Shown here: positions 1 through 8,158 of the stretch, one piece after another
Position numbering within the stretch: the first letter of the stretch is position 1
Layout: each line of letters opens with the position of its first letter
NCBI RefSeq assembly: GCF_905201705.1
Contig: NZ_CAJKOX010000004.1
Location: 62,001-126,000 of the forward strand
Reading direction: 5' to 3'
Length of the DNA: 64,000 bases
DNA from: an uncultured Marvinbryantia sp.
Lineage (GTDB): Bacteria; Bacillota; Clostridia; Lachnospirales; Lachnospiraceae
The notes under the pieces: generated by a model
What the model was told of the DNA's origin: nothing
Database searches by the model: none
The model's input: the letters and a program-made list of their open reading frames with translations, nothing else
Translations under genes and position numbers: made by a program

Positions 1-366
1 CTTGGTCTGCTGGTGTTCCAGCTCATACCGGATAAGCTTCTGCTGCTCTTTAACGCATCGGAAAATATGCTGGAGATCGGCGTGCCCGCGCTGCGCATCA
101 TCAGCCTGAGCTTCTTGTTTGCCGGATACTGCATTGTGATCAGTTCCGTGTTCCAGGCGCTCGGCAACGGCGTTTACAGTCTGATCGTATCGGTGGCTCG
201 TCAGCTCCTGGTGCTTGTGCCGGCGGCATATCTGCTCGCCGTCACGGTCGGTCTAAACGCGGTATGGTGGAGCTTCAATATTGCCGAAATCGTTTCGCTG
301 ATCTTAAGTACCATACTTCTCAAAAAAATCTACAAAGAAAAGGTACAGCCGCTTACGGCTCAATGA
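1..366 (+). CDS. MATE family efflux transporter, C-terminal fragment
   Basis: This frame is open from the first base of the window to a TGA at 364-366, so only the last 121 residues are present and the start lies outside. The fragment is hydrophobic, with three or four membrane segments separated by short basic loops. It resembles the C-terminal bundle of MATE drug/sodium antiporters, with a conserved-looking run FQALGNGVYSL. A MATE protein would export organic cations from the cytoplasm using an ion gradient. The assignment rests on the fragment alone. A second, complete MATE gene lies at 60490-61869. Confidence 0.7.
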   Translation, partial: LGLLVFQLIPDKLLLLFNASENMLEIGVPALRIISLSFLFAGYCIVISSVFQALGNGVYSLIVSVARQLLVLVPAAYLLAVTVGLNAVWWSFNIAEIVSLILSTILLKKIYKEKVQPLTAQ

Positions 367-378
367 TACATAATATAA

Positions 379-396
379 GGGCAGATTTCTCTGCCC
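379..396. terminator. hairpin between convergent genes
   Basis: A perfect 7-bp stem (GGGCAGA / TCTGCCC, loop TTTC) sits between the end of the MATE gene and the end of the convergent DUF4250 gene. T-runs on either side are poor, so this is a likely but weak bidirectional terminator. Confidence 0.5.
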
Positions 397-401
397 CCGT
401 C

Positions 402-575
402 TTATAAAAACTTATTCAGTTGGGCGTCGTATTCATAGCCGACGCCCTTTAATTTTTCCACCAGCTCATCTTTATCCAGCTCCAGCCCCTCCGCGAGCGC
501 GTCCAGGCTGGGATAGAAATCGCGAAGCTGTGTATTGACATAGCTTAACAGCATCATCGGATCCTTCGGTATCAT
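402..575 (-). CDS. DUF4250 small protein
   Basis: This is a 57-residue protein beginning MIPKDPMMLLSYVNTQLRD. It matches the DUF4250 family as I remember it (conserved MIPKDP start, a Leu/Asp-rich middle, YEYD near the end). Its function is unknown. Its ATG overlaps the clpB stop in the four bases 572-575 (ATGA), so it is almost certainly translated by reinitiation from clpB and transcribed with it. It has no signal peptide or membrane segment. That coupling is the only functional hint, namely a possible link to protein quality control. Confidence 0.8.
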   Translation of the reverse strand: MIPKDPMMLLSYVNTQLRDFYPSLDALAEGLELDKDELVEKLKGVGYEYDAQLNKFL

Positions 576-3157
576 GCGCGCACCTCCGCCGTCAGCCTGC
601 CGTCCTTTACGTCAAGCGTGATCACATCGCCGCCGCGCACATCGCCGGAAAGGATCTCCCGCGCCGCCATCGTCTCCACATTTTTCTGCAGGAACCGCTT
701 CAGCGGTCTCGCGCCGTACATCGGATCGTAGCCGCCGTCAATGATGAATGCCTTCGCCGCGTCCGTGAGCTGCAGAGAAATATCCTGGGCTTCCAGACGT
801 TTATTGAGATCCGCCATCATCAGATCTACGATATGTCCGATGTTTTCCTTCGTCAGCGGCTTGAACATAATGATCTCGTCAAGACGGTTCAGAAACTCCG
901 GACGGAAATGTGCCCGCAGATCGTTCATCACCAGCTCCTCGCATTCCGGTCTGATCGTGCCGTCGTCCTCGATGCCCTCCAGCAGATAAGAGGAACCGAT
1001 GTTGGACGTCATGATCAGAATGGTATTCTTAAAGTCGACCGTTCTGCCCTGGGAATCGGTGATGCGCCCGTCGTCCAGCACCTGCAGAAGCACGTTGAAC
1101 ACATCCGGGTGCGCCTTCTCGATCTCGTCAAACAGTACGACCGAATACGGCTTTCTGCGCACCGCCTCCGTAAGCTGACCGCCCTCCTCGTAGCCGACAT
1201 ATCCGGGAGGCGCTCCGATCAGACGCGATACGGAGTATTTCTCCATGTATTCACTCATGTCGATACGCACCATATTCTGCTCGTCGTCGAACAGGCTCTG
1301 TGCCAGTGCCTTCGCCAGCTCCGTTTTGCCGACACCGGTCGGTCCCATAAACAGGAAGGAGCCGATAGGCTTGGTCGGATCCTTGATACCCGCCTTGGAT
1401 CGCAGTATTGCGTCCGTCACCTTCTGCACGCCGTCATCCTGTCCGACCACGCGCTTGTGCAGCTCGCCGCTTAAATTCAGAATCTTACTCCGCTCGCTCT
1501 CGGTAAGCTTTGCCACCGGAATACCCGTCCAGCGGGAAATAATCCGGCTGATCTCCTCCTCGGTAACGCTCTCGTGTACCAGGGACAGATCTTTATTTTT
1601 CACCTTTTCTTCCTCGATTGCAAGCTGCTGCTGCAATTTCGGCAGCTCGCCGTACTGAAGCTGAGCCGCCCGGTTCAGATCGTACTCACGCTGTGCCTTC
1701 TCGATTTCTTTATTCATCGCCTCGATCTGCTCACGCAGCTTCGACAGGTTTTCCACAGCGCTCTTCTCGTTATCCCACTTTGCCTTCATGTTGGCAAATT
1801 CGTCCTTCAGCTCCGCCAGTTCCTTCTGCAGATTTGCCAGACGATCCTGACTGAGCTTATCGGTCTCCTTCTTCAGCGCCGCTTCCTCGATTTCCATCTG
1901 CATGACGCGGCGGCGCAGCTCATCCAGCTCTGTCGGCATGGAATCCATTTCCGTCTTGATCAGCGCGCACGCTTCATCTACAAGGTCGATCGCCTTATCC
2001 GGAAGGAACCGGTCGGAAATATAGCGGTCAGACAGCGTTGCCGCCGCCACCAGAGCACTGTCGGTGATCTTGACGCCATGGTAAACCTCGTAGCGGTCCT
2101 TCAGACCACGCAGAATGGAAATGGTATCCTCCACGGTCGGCTCATCCACCAGCACCGGCTGGAAACGACGCTCCAGCGCCGCGTCCTTCTCAATGTACTG
2201 GCGGTACTCGTCAAGCGTGGTCGCACCGATACAGTGCAGCTCGCCGCGCGCCAGCATCGGCTTTAACATATTTCCGGCGTCCATCGCGCCATCCGTCTTA
2301 CCTGCGCCAACGATCAGATGCAGCTCATCAATGAACAGGATCATCTCTCCGTCGCTCTTGCGCACGTCCTCCAGCACCGCCTTCAGACGTTCCTCAAACT
2401 CGCCGCGGTACTTGGCGCCTGCCACCAGCGCGCCCATATCCAGTGAGAAAATCTTTTTATTTTTCAGTCCCTCCGGGACATCGCCGCGCACGATACGCTG
2501 CGCCAGCCCCTCCACGACCGCCGTCTTGCCGACGCCCGGCTCTCCGATGAGCACCGGATTGTTTTTCGTCTTTCGGGACAGGATACGGATGACGTTCCGG
2601 ATCTCGGTATCACGCCCGATGACCGGATCAAGCTTCTGCTGGCGCGCCTTTTCCACCAGCTCCTGCCCATATTTTTTCAGCGTATCGTAGGTTGCCTCCG
2701 GGTTGTCCGAGGTGACGCGCTGGTTGCCGCGCACGGTGGACAGTGCCTGCAGGAAACGCTCCCGGGTAATGCCGAACTCCTTGAAAAGCTCCTTCACAGC
2801 CTTGTTCGGATGGCGGATCAGCGCCAGGAACAGGTGCTCAACAGAAATGTATTCATCACCCATCGCCTTCGCCTCGTCCTCCGCAGACACCAGCACCTGG
2901 TTCAGGTCGTTTCCGATATATACCTTGCCGCCCGAAACCTTTGTCCGTTTTTCCAGCGCCGACATAATCGCGTTTGCAAAATACTGCGGCTGAATCTCCA
3001 TCTTTTCGATCAGCTTCATGATCAGACTGTCGTCCTGGTTCATGAGCGCATACAAAAGATGCTCCTGTTCGATTTCCTGGTTTCCGTATTCATAAGCGAT
3101 CTTTTCCAGGTCGTTGATCGCCTGCAAAGATTTTTGCGTAAATTTATTGATATTCAT
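572..3157 (-). CDS. clpB: ATP-dependent disaggregase ClpB
   Basis: This 861-residue protein is full length for ClpB, the hexameric AAA+ machine that pulls polypeptides out of aggregates together with DnaK. Visible in order are the N-terminal Clp repeat domain (about 1-145), the first nucleotide-binding domain with Walker A GEPGVGKT at 205-212, a long charged coiled-coil middle domain (about 405-525) that separates ClpB from ClpA and ClpC, and a second domain with GPTGVGKT and the Walker B LFDEIEKAHPDV. GGAGGGG lies six bases before the ATG. I see no CIRCE element or CtsR operator upstream, so heat-shock control is not evident from sequence. Confidence 0.97.
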   Translation of the reverse strand: MNINKFTQKSLQAINDLEKIAYEYGNQEIEQEHLLYALMNQDDSLIMKLIEKMEIQPQYFANAIMSALEKRTKVSGGKVYIGNDLNQVLVSAEDEAKAMGDEYISVEHLFLALIRHPNKAVKELFKEFGITRERFLQALSTVRGNQRVTSDNPEATYDTLKKYGQELVEKARQQKLDPVIGRDTEIRNVIRILSRKTKNNPVLIGEPGVGKTAVVEGLAQRIVRGDVPEGLKNKKIFSLDMGALVAGAKYRGEFEERLKAVLEDVRKSDGEMILFIDELHLIVGAGKTDGAMDAGNMLKPMLARGELHCIGATTLDEYRQYIEKDAALERRFQPVLVDEPTVEDTISILRGLKDRYEVYHGVKITDSALVAAATLSDRYISDRFLPDKAIDLVDEACALIKTEMDSMPTELDELRRRVMQMEIEEAALKKETDKLSQDRLANLQKELAELKDEFANMKAKWDNEKSAVENLSKLREQIEAMNKEIEKAQREYDLNRAAQLQYGELPKLQQQLAIEEEKVKNKDLSLVHESVTEEEISRIISRWTGIPVAKLTESERSKILNLSGELHKRVVGQDDGVQKVTDAILRSKAGIKDPTKPIGSFLFMGPTGVGKTELAKALAQSLFDDEQNMVRIDMSEYMEKYSVSRLIGAPPGYVGYEEGGQLTEAVRRKPYSVVLFDEIEKAHPDVFNVLLQVLDDGRITDSQGRTVDFKNTILIMTSNIGSSYLLEGIEDDGTIRPECEELVMNDLRAHFRPEFLNRLDEIIMFKPLTKENIGHIVDLMMADLNKRLEAQDISLQLTDAAKAFIIDGGYDPMYGARPLKRFLQKNVETMAAREILSGDVRGGDVITLDVKDGRLTAEVRA

Positions 3158-3456
3158 AACATTCCCCTCCTCTTCTCAGAGAATTTTGCAACAAATGGAT
3201 TTTTCGTTTTCATTTGTTCTATAACTACTATAACACAGCTTTTTAAAAAAGCAAGTACTTTTTTCAAAATCCGAGGAAATTTTTTGTATGATACCCGCTT
3301 CTCATTTTCGCAGGCGTCTGGCGACGGGCACAGACATTTTTGTTTTTCCGTTTCCGGCATTGCAGGAAACGCGGCATGAAGCTGTTCTCTTTTCGGGATT
3401 GATTAGCAGATTTCTCTTAGCGGCATATGATAGTAAAAAAGGATAGGAGAGACACC
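3158..3456. other. intergenic region clpB / ymaF-like
   Basis: About 300 bases lie between the divergent clpB and YmaF-type genes. It holds the clpB leader and promoter and an AT-rich run around 3240-3295. I see no further gene; the open frames here overlap on both strands and lack ribosome sites. Confidence 0.6.
3227..3254 (-). promoter_or_regulatory. predicted clpB promoter
   Basis: On the minus strand TTGCTT (3249-3254) and TATAGT (3227-3232) are 16 bases apart, about 70 bases upstream of the clpB ATG. This is a vegetative sigma-A-type promoter. Confidence 0.55.
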
Positions 3457-3810
3457 ATGAGCACACAAAGCAACGATTGTGAAAGACAGCAGCATGTCCA
3501 TGAGATCACGGGCATTACCGAGGTCGTCAGAAACTGCCACGACTGTCATAATCATAGATTTGCCACGGTTTCCGGCGAAGCGATGCCGATTCCGGGCAAG
3601 CAGGATCATTACCATGAGGTAAAGTTCCGCACTGATTTTGCTGACGGTCATTACCATGAATTCTGCGGTAAATCCTCCGGTGCGATTAACGTGGGCGGCG
3701 GCAAGCATGTGCATTTCGCAAAAGCCTGCACCGAAGAGGCCGACGGTCACAGACACGAGTTCCAGGTTGCATCGCTGATCGACAGCCCGACTGATTTCGA
3801 ATGCAAATAA
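3457..3810 (+). CDS. YmaF family His-rich protein
   Basis: This 117-residue protein has regularly spaced histidine pairs: HVHEITG, CHNHRF, DHYHEV, DGHYHEF, KHVHF and DGHRHEF. That pattern is typical of the YmaF family, whose function is not established; the repeated HxH pairs suggest metal binding (inference). I chose the ATG at 3457 over an in-frame ATG 30 bases upstream because GGAGAG lies six bases before it. There is no signal peptide, so it is probably cytoplasmic. It stands alone, flanked by divergent clpB and the convergent FAD enzyme. Confidence 0.8.
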   Translation: MSTQSNDCERQQHVHEITGITEVVRNCHDCHNHRFATVSGEAMPIPGKQDHYHEVKFRTDFADGHYHEFCGKSSGAINVGGGKHVHFAKACTEEADGHRHEFQVASLIDSPTDFECK

Positions 3811-3828
3811 GCACACAAAAATGTGCAA

Positions 3829-3851
3829 AGGCGCTCCGGCATCTGCCGGGG
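3829..3851. terminator. hairpin between convergent genes
   Basis: A GC-rich stem of about 10 bp with two wobbles (GCGCTCCGGCA and its partner) lies between the YmaF-type gene and the convergent FAD enzyme. Neither side has a clean T-run, so terminator function is only likely. Confidence 0.4.
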
Positions 3852-3916
3852 CGTCTGCCTAAACAAGTGCTTTCCACTCCTCTTTTGTGATGCAGTTCAC
3901 ATGTTCCACTCTGTTC

Positions 3917-5356
3917 TCACCCAGCTGCCCCACCCATATTGACTTGTTTGTGTGATGATACTGTCGGTAATTCCTCCGCAATAATGTCCGCCACATATAC
4001 GCCGCTTGCCGATGCGTGGGACAGGGAGTGCGTAACGCCACTGCCGTCGCCGATCACATACAGGCCTTTGTGTATCGTTTCCAGACGGTCGTTCAGCGCT
4101 ACTTCCATGTTATAGAATTTCACTTCCACACCGTAGAGCAGCGTGTCGTCGTTGGCTGTGCCAGGCGCGATCTTATCAAGCGCATAGATCATCTCGATGA
4201 TGCCGTCCAGGATCCGCTTCGGAAGCACAAGGCTTAAATCGCCAGGCGTAGCGGCAAGCGTCGGCTGCACCAGCCCCTCTTCGATCCTGGATCTCGTGCT
4301 TCTGCGTCCGCGCTCCAGATCGCCGAAACGCTGCACGATCACACCGCCGCCCAGCATATTTGACAGTCTCGCGATGCTCTCGCCATAACCATTGCTATCC
4401 TTAAACGGCTCGGAAAAATGCTTTGCAACCAGCAGCGCAAAGTTTGTGTTTTCTGTCTTTTTAGACGGATCTTCGAAGCTGTGCCCGTTCACCGTCACGA
4501 TCCCGTTGGTGTTTTCGTTCACGACGATACCGTTCGGATTCATGCAGAAGGTACGCACATTATCCTCAAATTTTTCAGTGCGATACACGATCTTGCTCTC
4601 ATAGAGCTGGTCTGTCAGATGGGAGAAGATCACCGCCGGCAATTCCACCCGGACGCCGATATCCACACGGTTCGACTTTGTAGGAATCTTCAGCTCCCCG
4701 CAGATTTTTTCCATCCATTTACTTCCGCTCCTGCCCACGGAAATAATGCACTGACGGCATATAGCCGTCTCATCTCCCGCAAATACCCGATAGCCGCCTT
4801 CTTCTGTCATCTCAATCCGGTCCACCGGCGTGCGGAATCTAAAATCTGCCTTATCCTTCAGCTCGGCGTACAGATTTTCAAGCACCACATAATTAATATC
4901 TGTCCCCAGATGACGCACAGAAGCATCCAGAAGCTTTAATTTGTTTTGCATGCATAGCTTCTTAAATTCGCTCCCGGCAGTGGAGTACATCTTCGTCTGT
5001 GCGCCGCCGTAAGACACATTGATCGCGTCCACATACTCCATCAGTTCAAGCGCTTTTTCTTTCCCAATATACTCATACAGCGTACCACCGAAATCATTTG
5101 TGATATTGTACTTTCCGTCAGAGAAAGCGCCTGCTCCGCCAAAGCCGTTCATGATCGCGCACGGCTTGCATTTTATGCAGCTTTTTACCTTTTTTCCGTC
5201 GATCGGACACTTCCGTTTTTCCAGCGAATTGCCGCTCTCGAACACCGCGATTTTCAGATCCGGTCTTTTTTTCACCAGCTGATACGCTGAAAATATACCG
5301 CCCGGTCCTGCTCCGATAATAATCACATCATATTGTGTATCCTGCATTTTGCCCAT
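3917..5356 (-). CDS. FAD-dependent oxidoreductase (COG2509 type)
   Basis: This 479-residue flavoprotein has the N-terminal FAD-binding fingerprint IIIGAGPGGIFSAYQL (about 13-28), a Cys-rich stretch CPIDGKKVKSCIKCKPC (about 50-66), and a C-terminal second FAD contact VIGDGSGVTHSLSHASASG. This layout fits the uncharacterised FAD-dependent dehydrogenases of COG2509; the substrate is unknown. GGGGAGG precedes the ATG by seven bases. It begins about 30 bases after the HD-hydrolase gene on the same strand, so it is probably the last gene of the lar operon. The Cys cluster suggests a metal or redox site but is not proof of one. Confidence 0.85.
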   Translation of the reverse strand: MGKMQDTQYDVIIIGAGPGGIFSAYQLVKKRPDLKIAVFESGNSLEKRKCPIDGKKVKSCIKCKPCAIMNGFGGAGAFSDGKYNITNDFGGTLYEYIGKEKALELMEYVDAINVSYGGAQTKMYSTAGSEFKKLCMQNKLKLLDASVRHLGTDINYVVLENLYAELKDKADFRFRTPVDRIEMTEEGGYRVFAGDETAICRQCIISVGRSGSKWMEKICGELKIPTKSNRVDIGVRVELPAVIFSHLTDQLYESKIVYRTEKFEDNVRTFCMNPNGIVVNENTNGIVTVNGHSFEDPSKKTENTNFALLVAKHFSEPFKDSNGYGESIARLSNMLGGGVIVQRFGDLERGRRSTRSRIEEGLVQPTLAATPGDLSLVLPKRILDGIIEMIYALDKIAPGTANDDTLLYGVEVKFYNMEVALNDRLETIHKGLYVIGDGSGVTHSLSHASASGVYVADIIAEELPTVSSHKQVNMGGAAG

Positions 5357-5386
5357 TGTAATACCTCCCCATAAAAAACACTCCGA

Positions 5387-5830
5387 TCACTCGGTACTCT
5401 GCAGATATGCCAGCGCCTTCTGATATTTTTTACATCGCTTATAATCCCGCTCCCCCGGATTCGGGATCCTCGAAAGATCGAGATTATGCATGATGTCTGA
5501 TATTTTCACCGCGCGCGCAATCGGATTCTTTTTTACCGAAAAAATATAATCCCGATATGACATTTCGTCCTCTTTGTTATGTGTCAGCACGCAGATTGCT
5601 TCCACCAGCTCCGGCGGAAAACCTTCCGCAAGCAGATCCTGCGCCGTCACACTGCTGTCCTCCAGAACATCGTGCAGCAGCGCCACAATTTTCAGTTCGT
5701 ATCCCTGCACGCCCGCCGCTACCGCAAGCGGATGATTGATATAAGGATTTCCGCCCTTGTCCACCTGCCCTGCATGCGCACGGATCGCTATCTCTTCTGC
5801 CCGTCTGTATAATGCCTCAAGATTCTTCAT
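5387..5830 (-). CDS. HD-domain hydrolase, MESH1/SpoT-hydrolase-like
   Basis: This 147-residue protein carries an HD phosphohydrolase core: RAHAGQVDKGGNPYINHPL, LLHDVLEDSS and ISDIMHNLD. The order and spacing match the (p)ppGpp hydrolase domain of RelA/SpoT and stand-alone MESH1-like enzymes, without the synthetase, TGS or ACT domains. The likely activity is nucleotide pyrophosphohydrolysis; (p)ppGpp as substrate is an inference. The ATG at 5830 is preceded by AGGAG that lies inside the end of larC, giving a 14-base overlap, so it is translationally coupled to larC. Confidence 0.75.
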   Translation of the reverse strand: MKNLEALYRRAEEIAIRAHAGQVDKGGNPYINHPLAVAAGVQGYELKIVALLHDVLEDSSVTAQDLLAEGFPPELVEAICVLTHNKEDEMSYRDYIFSVKKNPIARAVKISDIMHNLDLSRIPNPGERDYKRCKKYQKALAYLQSTE

Positions 5831-7277
5831 AGCTCCTGTAAATCTCCCACAATGCTTTCCCATTCTCCGCTGCCAGTTTTACCGCACTTTCATATTCCGG
5901 ATAGACGCGTTCCTCTTCTCCCAGATAAACCCTCTTTGCATCCATTTCCCCGCACGGTGTGTTTACCCGCACCTGTTCTCTTTTTAATATGCTGCGTGCT
6001 TCTATGCGCCTGCGAATGCCGATCGTTGTAGTGTGCCGGAATATCAGCCGCTCCATGTGCGCCCTGTCCTGCGGCTTTGCAAGAACTGTCAGCCGGTACG
6101 CCGGGCGGTTTTTCTTCATAAAAACGGGAGTGTAAAACACATCCAGCGCGCCTGCCGCCAGGAGCGTTTCCATCGCAGCTCCAAGCATTTCCCCGGTGCA
6201 GTCGTCCAGATTCGCTTCCAGAACCATGATCTCATCCTGCATATATGGCGTATCGAATCCACGACTGCCGCCTTTTTCTGCAGCAGATGTTGGCTCAAAA
6301 TCGGTACCCGCGTAAACCCGCAGCACATTCGGTATCGACAGATTTTTTGTACCGGCTCCCCAGCCGATTTTTTCTATCCGCATTTGCGGCATTGTGCCAA
6401 ACGTTTCTGCCAGCTCTGCAATGATCGCCGCGCCCGTCGGGGTGACAAGCTCTCCTTCAATATCAATCTGCATAAGCGGCGCGTCTGCTGCTGCCAGTAC
6501 TTCCGAAGTCGCCGGTACCGGAACAGAAAGCAGGCCATGCTGGCATCTCACAAAGCCGTTCCCCTCGTGGAGCACCGACGCGCAGACTGCATCCGGCTTT
6601 ATCATATCGATCAGGATAGCACAGCCCACGATATCAATAATAGAATCCACCGCGCCGACCTCATGGAAGTGTACTTCCTCAATGGATTTTCCATGTACCT
6701 TCGCCTCCGCTGCCGCTACGCGCCCGAAGATCCGCAGAGCCAGGTCCTTCACGTTTTCGTTGAGGCCGCTCTGTCCGATTATCCGGCGGATGTCCGCAAA
6801 ATTGCGATGCGGATGCATGTGCTCATGCGTATGGGCTTCGCCATGCATATGACCGTGCTCATGTGTGTGGACTTCGCCATGTATGTGACCTTCATCATGT
6901 GTATGGATCTGGCCGTGCATGTGGCCATCATCATGTGTATGGACTTGGCCGTGCATGTGGCCATCATCATGTGTGTCGGTTTCGCCATGCATATGACCAT
7001 GCTCATGTGTATGTACTTCGCTGTGCATATGACCGTATTCATGCAGACTCACATTTTCACTTATCTCCGGCACACCGTCCACACATACTGTTACGTGTTT
7101 TGCGCGGATGCCGTTTTTCTCTGTTTCTTCTATTGCAATGTGATATCCTTCCAGATGCAGCTTCTCCAGTTCCCGTAAAAACTGCTGCTCATCCGTCCCC
7201 AGATCCAGCAGGGCGCCGAGCGTCATGTCTCCGCTGATGCCGGATGCACAATCGAAATATAAGATTTTCCTTGCCAA
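5817..7277 (-). CDS. larC: nickel-pincer cofactor nickel insertase LarC
   Basis: LarC inserts nickel into the pyridinium bis-thiocarboxylate mononucleotide, the last step in making the nickel-pincer cofactor of lactate racemase-type enzymes. The N-terminus LARKILYFDCASGISGDM is the family signature. I chose the TTG at 7277 because GGGAGG lies seven bases before it; the longer in-frame ORF to 7361 runs through a dispersed repeat and has no ribosome site. Residues 79-150 are six tandem 12-residue units rich in His (x-x-G-H-M-H-G pattern), followed by a partial unit. It is a single continuous frame, unlike Lactobacillus plantarum where larC is split and joined by frameshifting (recalled). The predicted length is 486 residues. 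Confidence 0.92.
   Translation of the reverse strand: MARKILYFDCASGISGDMTLGALLDLGTDEQQFLRELEKLHLEGYHIAIEETEKNGIRAKHVTVCVDGVPEISENVSLHEYGHMHSEVHTHEHGHMHGETDTHDDGHMHGQVHTHDDGHMHGQIHTHDEGHIHGEVHTHEHGHMHGEAHTHEHMHPHRNFADIRRIIGQSGLNENVKDLALRIFGRVAAAEAKVHGKSIEEVHFHEVGAVDSIIDIVGCAILIDMIKPDAVCASVLHEGNGFVRCQHGLLSVPVPATSEVLAAADAPLMQIDIEGELVTPTGAAIIAELAETFGTMPQMRIEKIGWGAGTKNLSIPNVLRVYAGTDFEPTSAAEKGGSRGFDTPYMQDEIMVLEANLDDCTGEMLGAAMETLLAAGALDVFYTPVFMKKNRPAYRLTVLAKPQDRAHMERLIFRHTTTIGIRRRIEARSILKREQVRVNTPCGEMDAKRVYLGEEERVYPEYESAVKLAAENGKALWEIYRSYEES
6828..7043 (-). repeat. in-frame 36-bp tandem repeat in larC (His array)
   Basis: Six consecutive 36-bp units encode 12-residue blocks of the form H-E/D-x-G-H-M-H-G-x-x-H-T, with a degenerate partial unit continuing to about 6804. 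Units differ at single bases, for example HDDGHMHGQVHT versus HDDGHMHGQIHT, showing expansion by duplication followed by drift. The array is a dense nickel-binding candidate. Confidence 0.9.
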
Positions 7278-7340
7278 ATTATTTCCTCCCTTTTCCGTCA
7301 ATACCCAGGCAATATCTTTCTGCCAGCGTGCTCTCACATT

Positions 7341-7397
7341 GTTGCTGTTCACTCCGTTCACAGCAGCTTTCGCAAATCCATTTAAAATTCACTCCGC
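7341..7397 (+). repeat. dispersed palindromic repeat, copy 1
   Basis: This 57-base copy has arms GTTGCTG and CAGCAGC around TTCACTCCGTTCA, followed by CGCAAATCCATTTAAAATTC. It lies between larB and larC and supplies the last four residues and stop codon of larB on the minus strand. Confidence 0.8.
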
Positions 7398-8143
7398 TTT
7401 CCCGCCAGGCAATTAATACTGTGCGCCATATAGCCAGCGCCGAAGCCATTGTCAATATTCACCACGCTTGTTCCGCTCGCGCAGCTGTTCAGCATGGCCA
7501 AAAGCGCCGCAAGACCGTTAAAGCTTGCACCGTATCCAACGGACGTTGGCACCGCGATCACCGGCTTGTCCGTCAGACCGCCGATCACCGACGCCAGAGC
7601 GCCCTCCATGCCCGCCACCGCGATCACAACATTTGCGCGGGCGATCACGTCCACCTTTGCAAGCAGGCGGTGAATCCCGGCAACGCCCACATCGTAGACC
7701 TCTTCCACTTCATTTCCAAGGAAACGCGCGGTCAGCGCCGCTTCCCTTGCCACTGGCAAATCTGAAGTCCCGGCGCATGCAACCAGGATCATGCCGTTGT
7801 TCAGCGGCTGCGCAGGCCTGCCGCGGCTGATGATCCGCGCCGTCTCATCGTACTCCATATCCGGACACACGTTAAGAACCGCCTCGTATTTCTCACGGCT
7901 GCATCGTGTCCCGAAAATGTGCTCCGCCCCGTGCGCCAGCATATTTTTCACAATTCCGCAGATCTGTTCTTTTGTTTTCCCAGCACAGTAAATAATTTCC
8001 GGCACGCCGGTGCGTACCTCGCGGTGATAATCCACCTTGGCATAGCCAAGCTCCTCAAACGGCTCTATTTTAAGCATTCTCTCCGCTTCCTGCGCATCGA
8101 TCTGCCCTGCTTCCAGCTGCTTTAAAATTTCCAATGTATTCAC
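7382..8143 (-). CDS. larB: nickel-pincer cofactor synthase LarB
   Basis: LarB carboxylates and hydrolyses nicotinic acid adenine dinucleotide to give the dicarboxylated pyridinium mononucleotide used by LarE. The 253-residue protein has an N-terminal helical region and a C-terminal PurE-like domain with SDLPVAREAALTARFLGNEV and the glycine-rich AGMEGALASVIGGL. The start is GTG at 8143 with AAGGAG nine bases before it. It follows larE by 15 bases and precedes larC by about 100 bases, the gap being taken up by a dispersed repeat that also encodes its last residues (RSEF). Confidence 0.95.
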   Translation of the reverse strand: MNTLEILKQLEAGQIDAQEAERMLKIEPFEELGYAKVDYHREVRTGVPEIIYCAGKTKEQICGIVKNMLAHGAEHIFGTRCSREKYEAVLNVCPDMEYDETARIISRGRPAQPLNNGMILVACAGTSDLPVAREAALTARFLGNEVEEVYDVGVAGIHRLLAKVDVIARANVVIAVAGMEGALASVIGGLTDKPVIAVPTSVGYGASFNGLAALLAMLNSCASGTSVVNIDNGFGAGYMAHSINCLAGKRSEF

Positions 8144-8158
8144 AAAACAAGTCTCCTT

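Noticed and set aside
3158..3260. Possible CIRCE or CtsR heat-shock operator at clpB
   Set aside because: No GAGTGCTAA-type inverted repeat or GGTCAAA repeat is present in the clpB upstream region.
5387..5830. A full RelA/SpoT enzyme
   Set aside because: Only the HD hydrolase part is present; there is no synthetase, TGS or ACT domain.
6828..7043. Regular 36-bp repeats that could suggest a CRISPR array
   Set aside because: The units are contiguous, have no unique spacers, and are coding in frame within larC.
6033..7178. A 381-codon plus-strand frame opposite larC
   Set aside because: It is the mirror of the larC His array (long runs of Cys/Met/His) with no translation signal.
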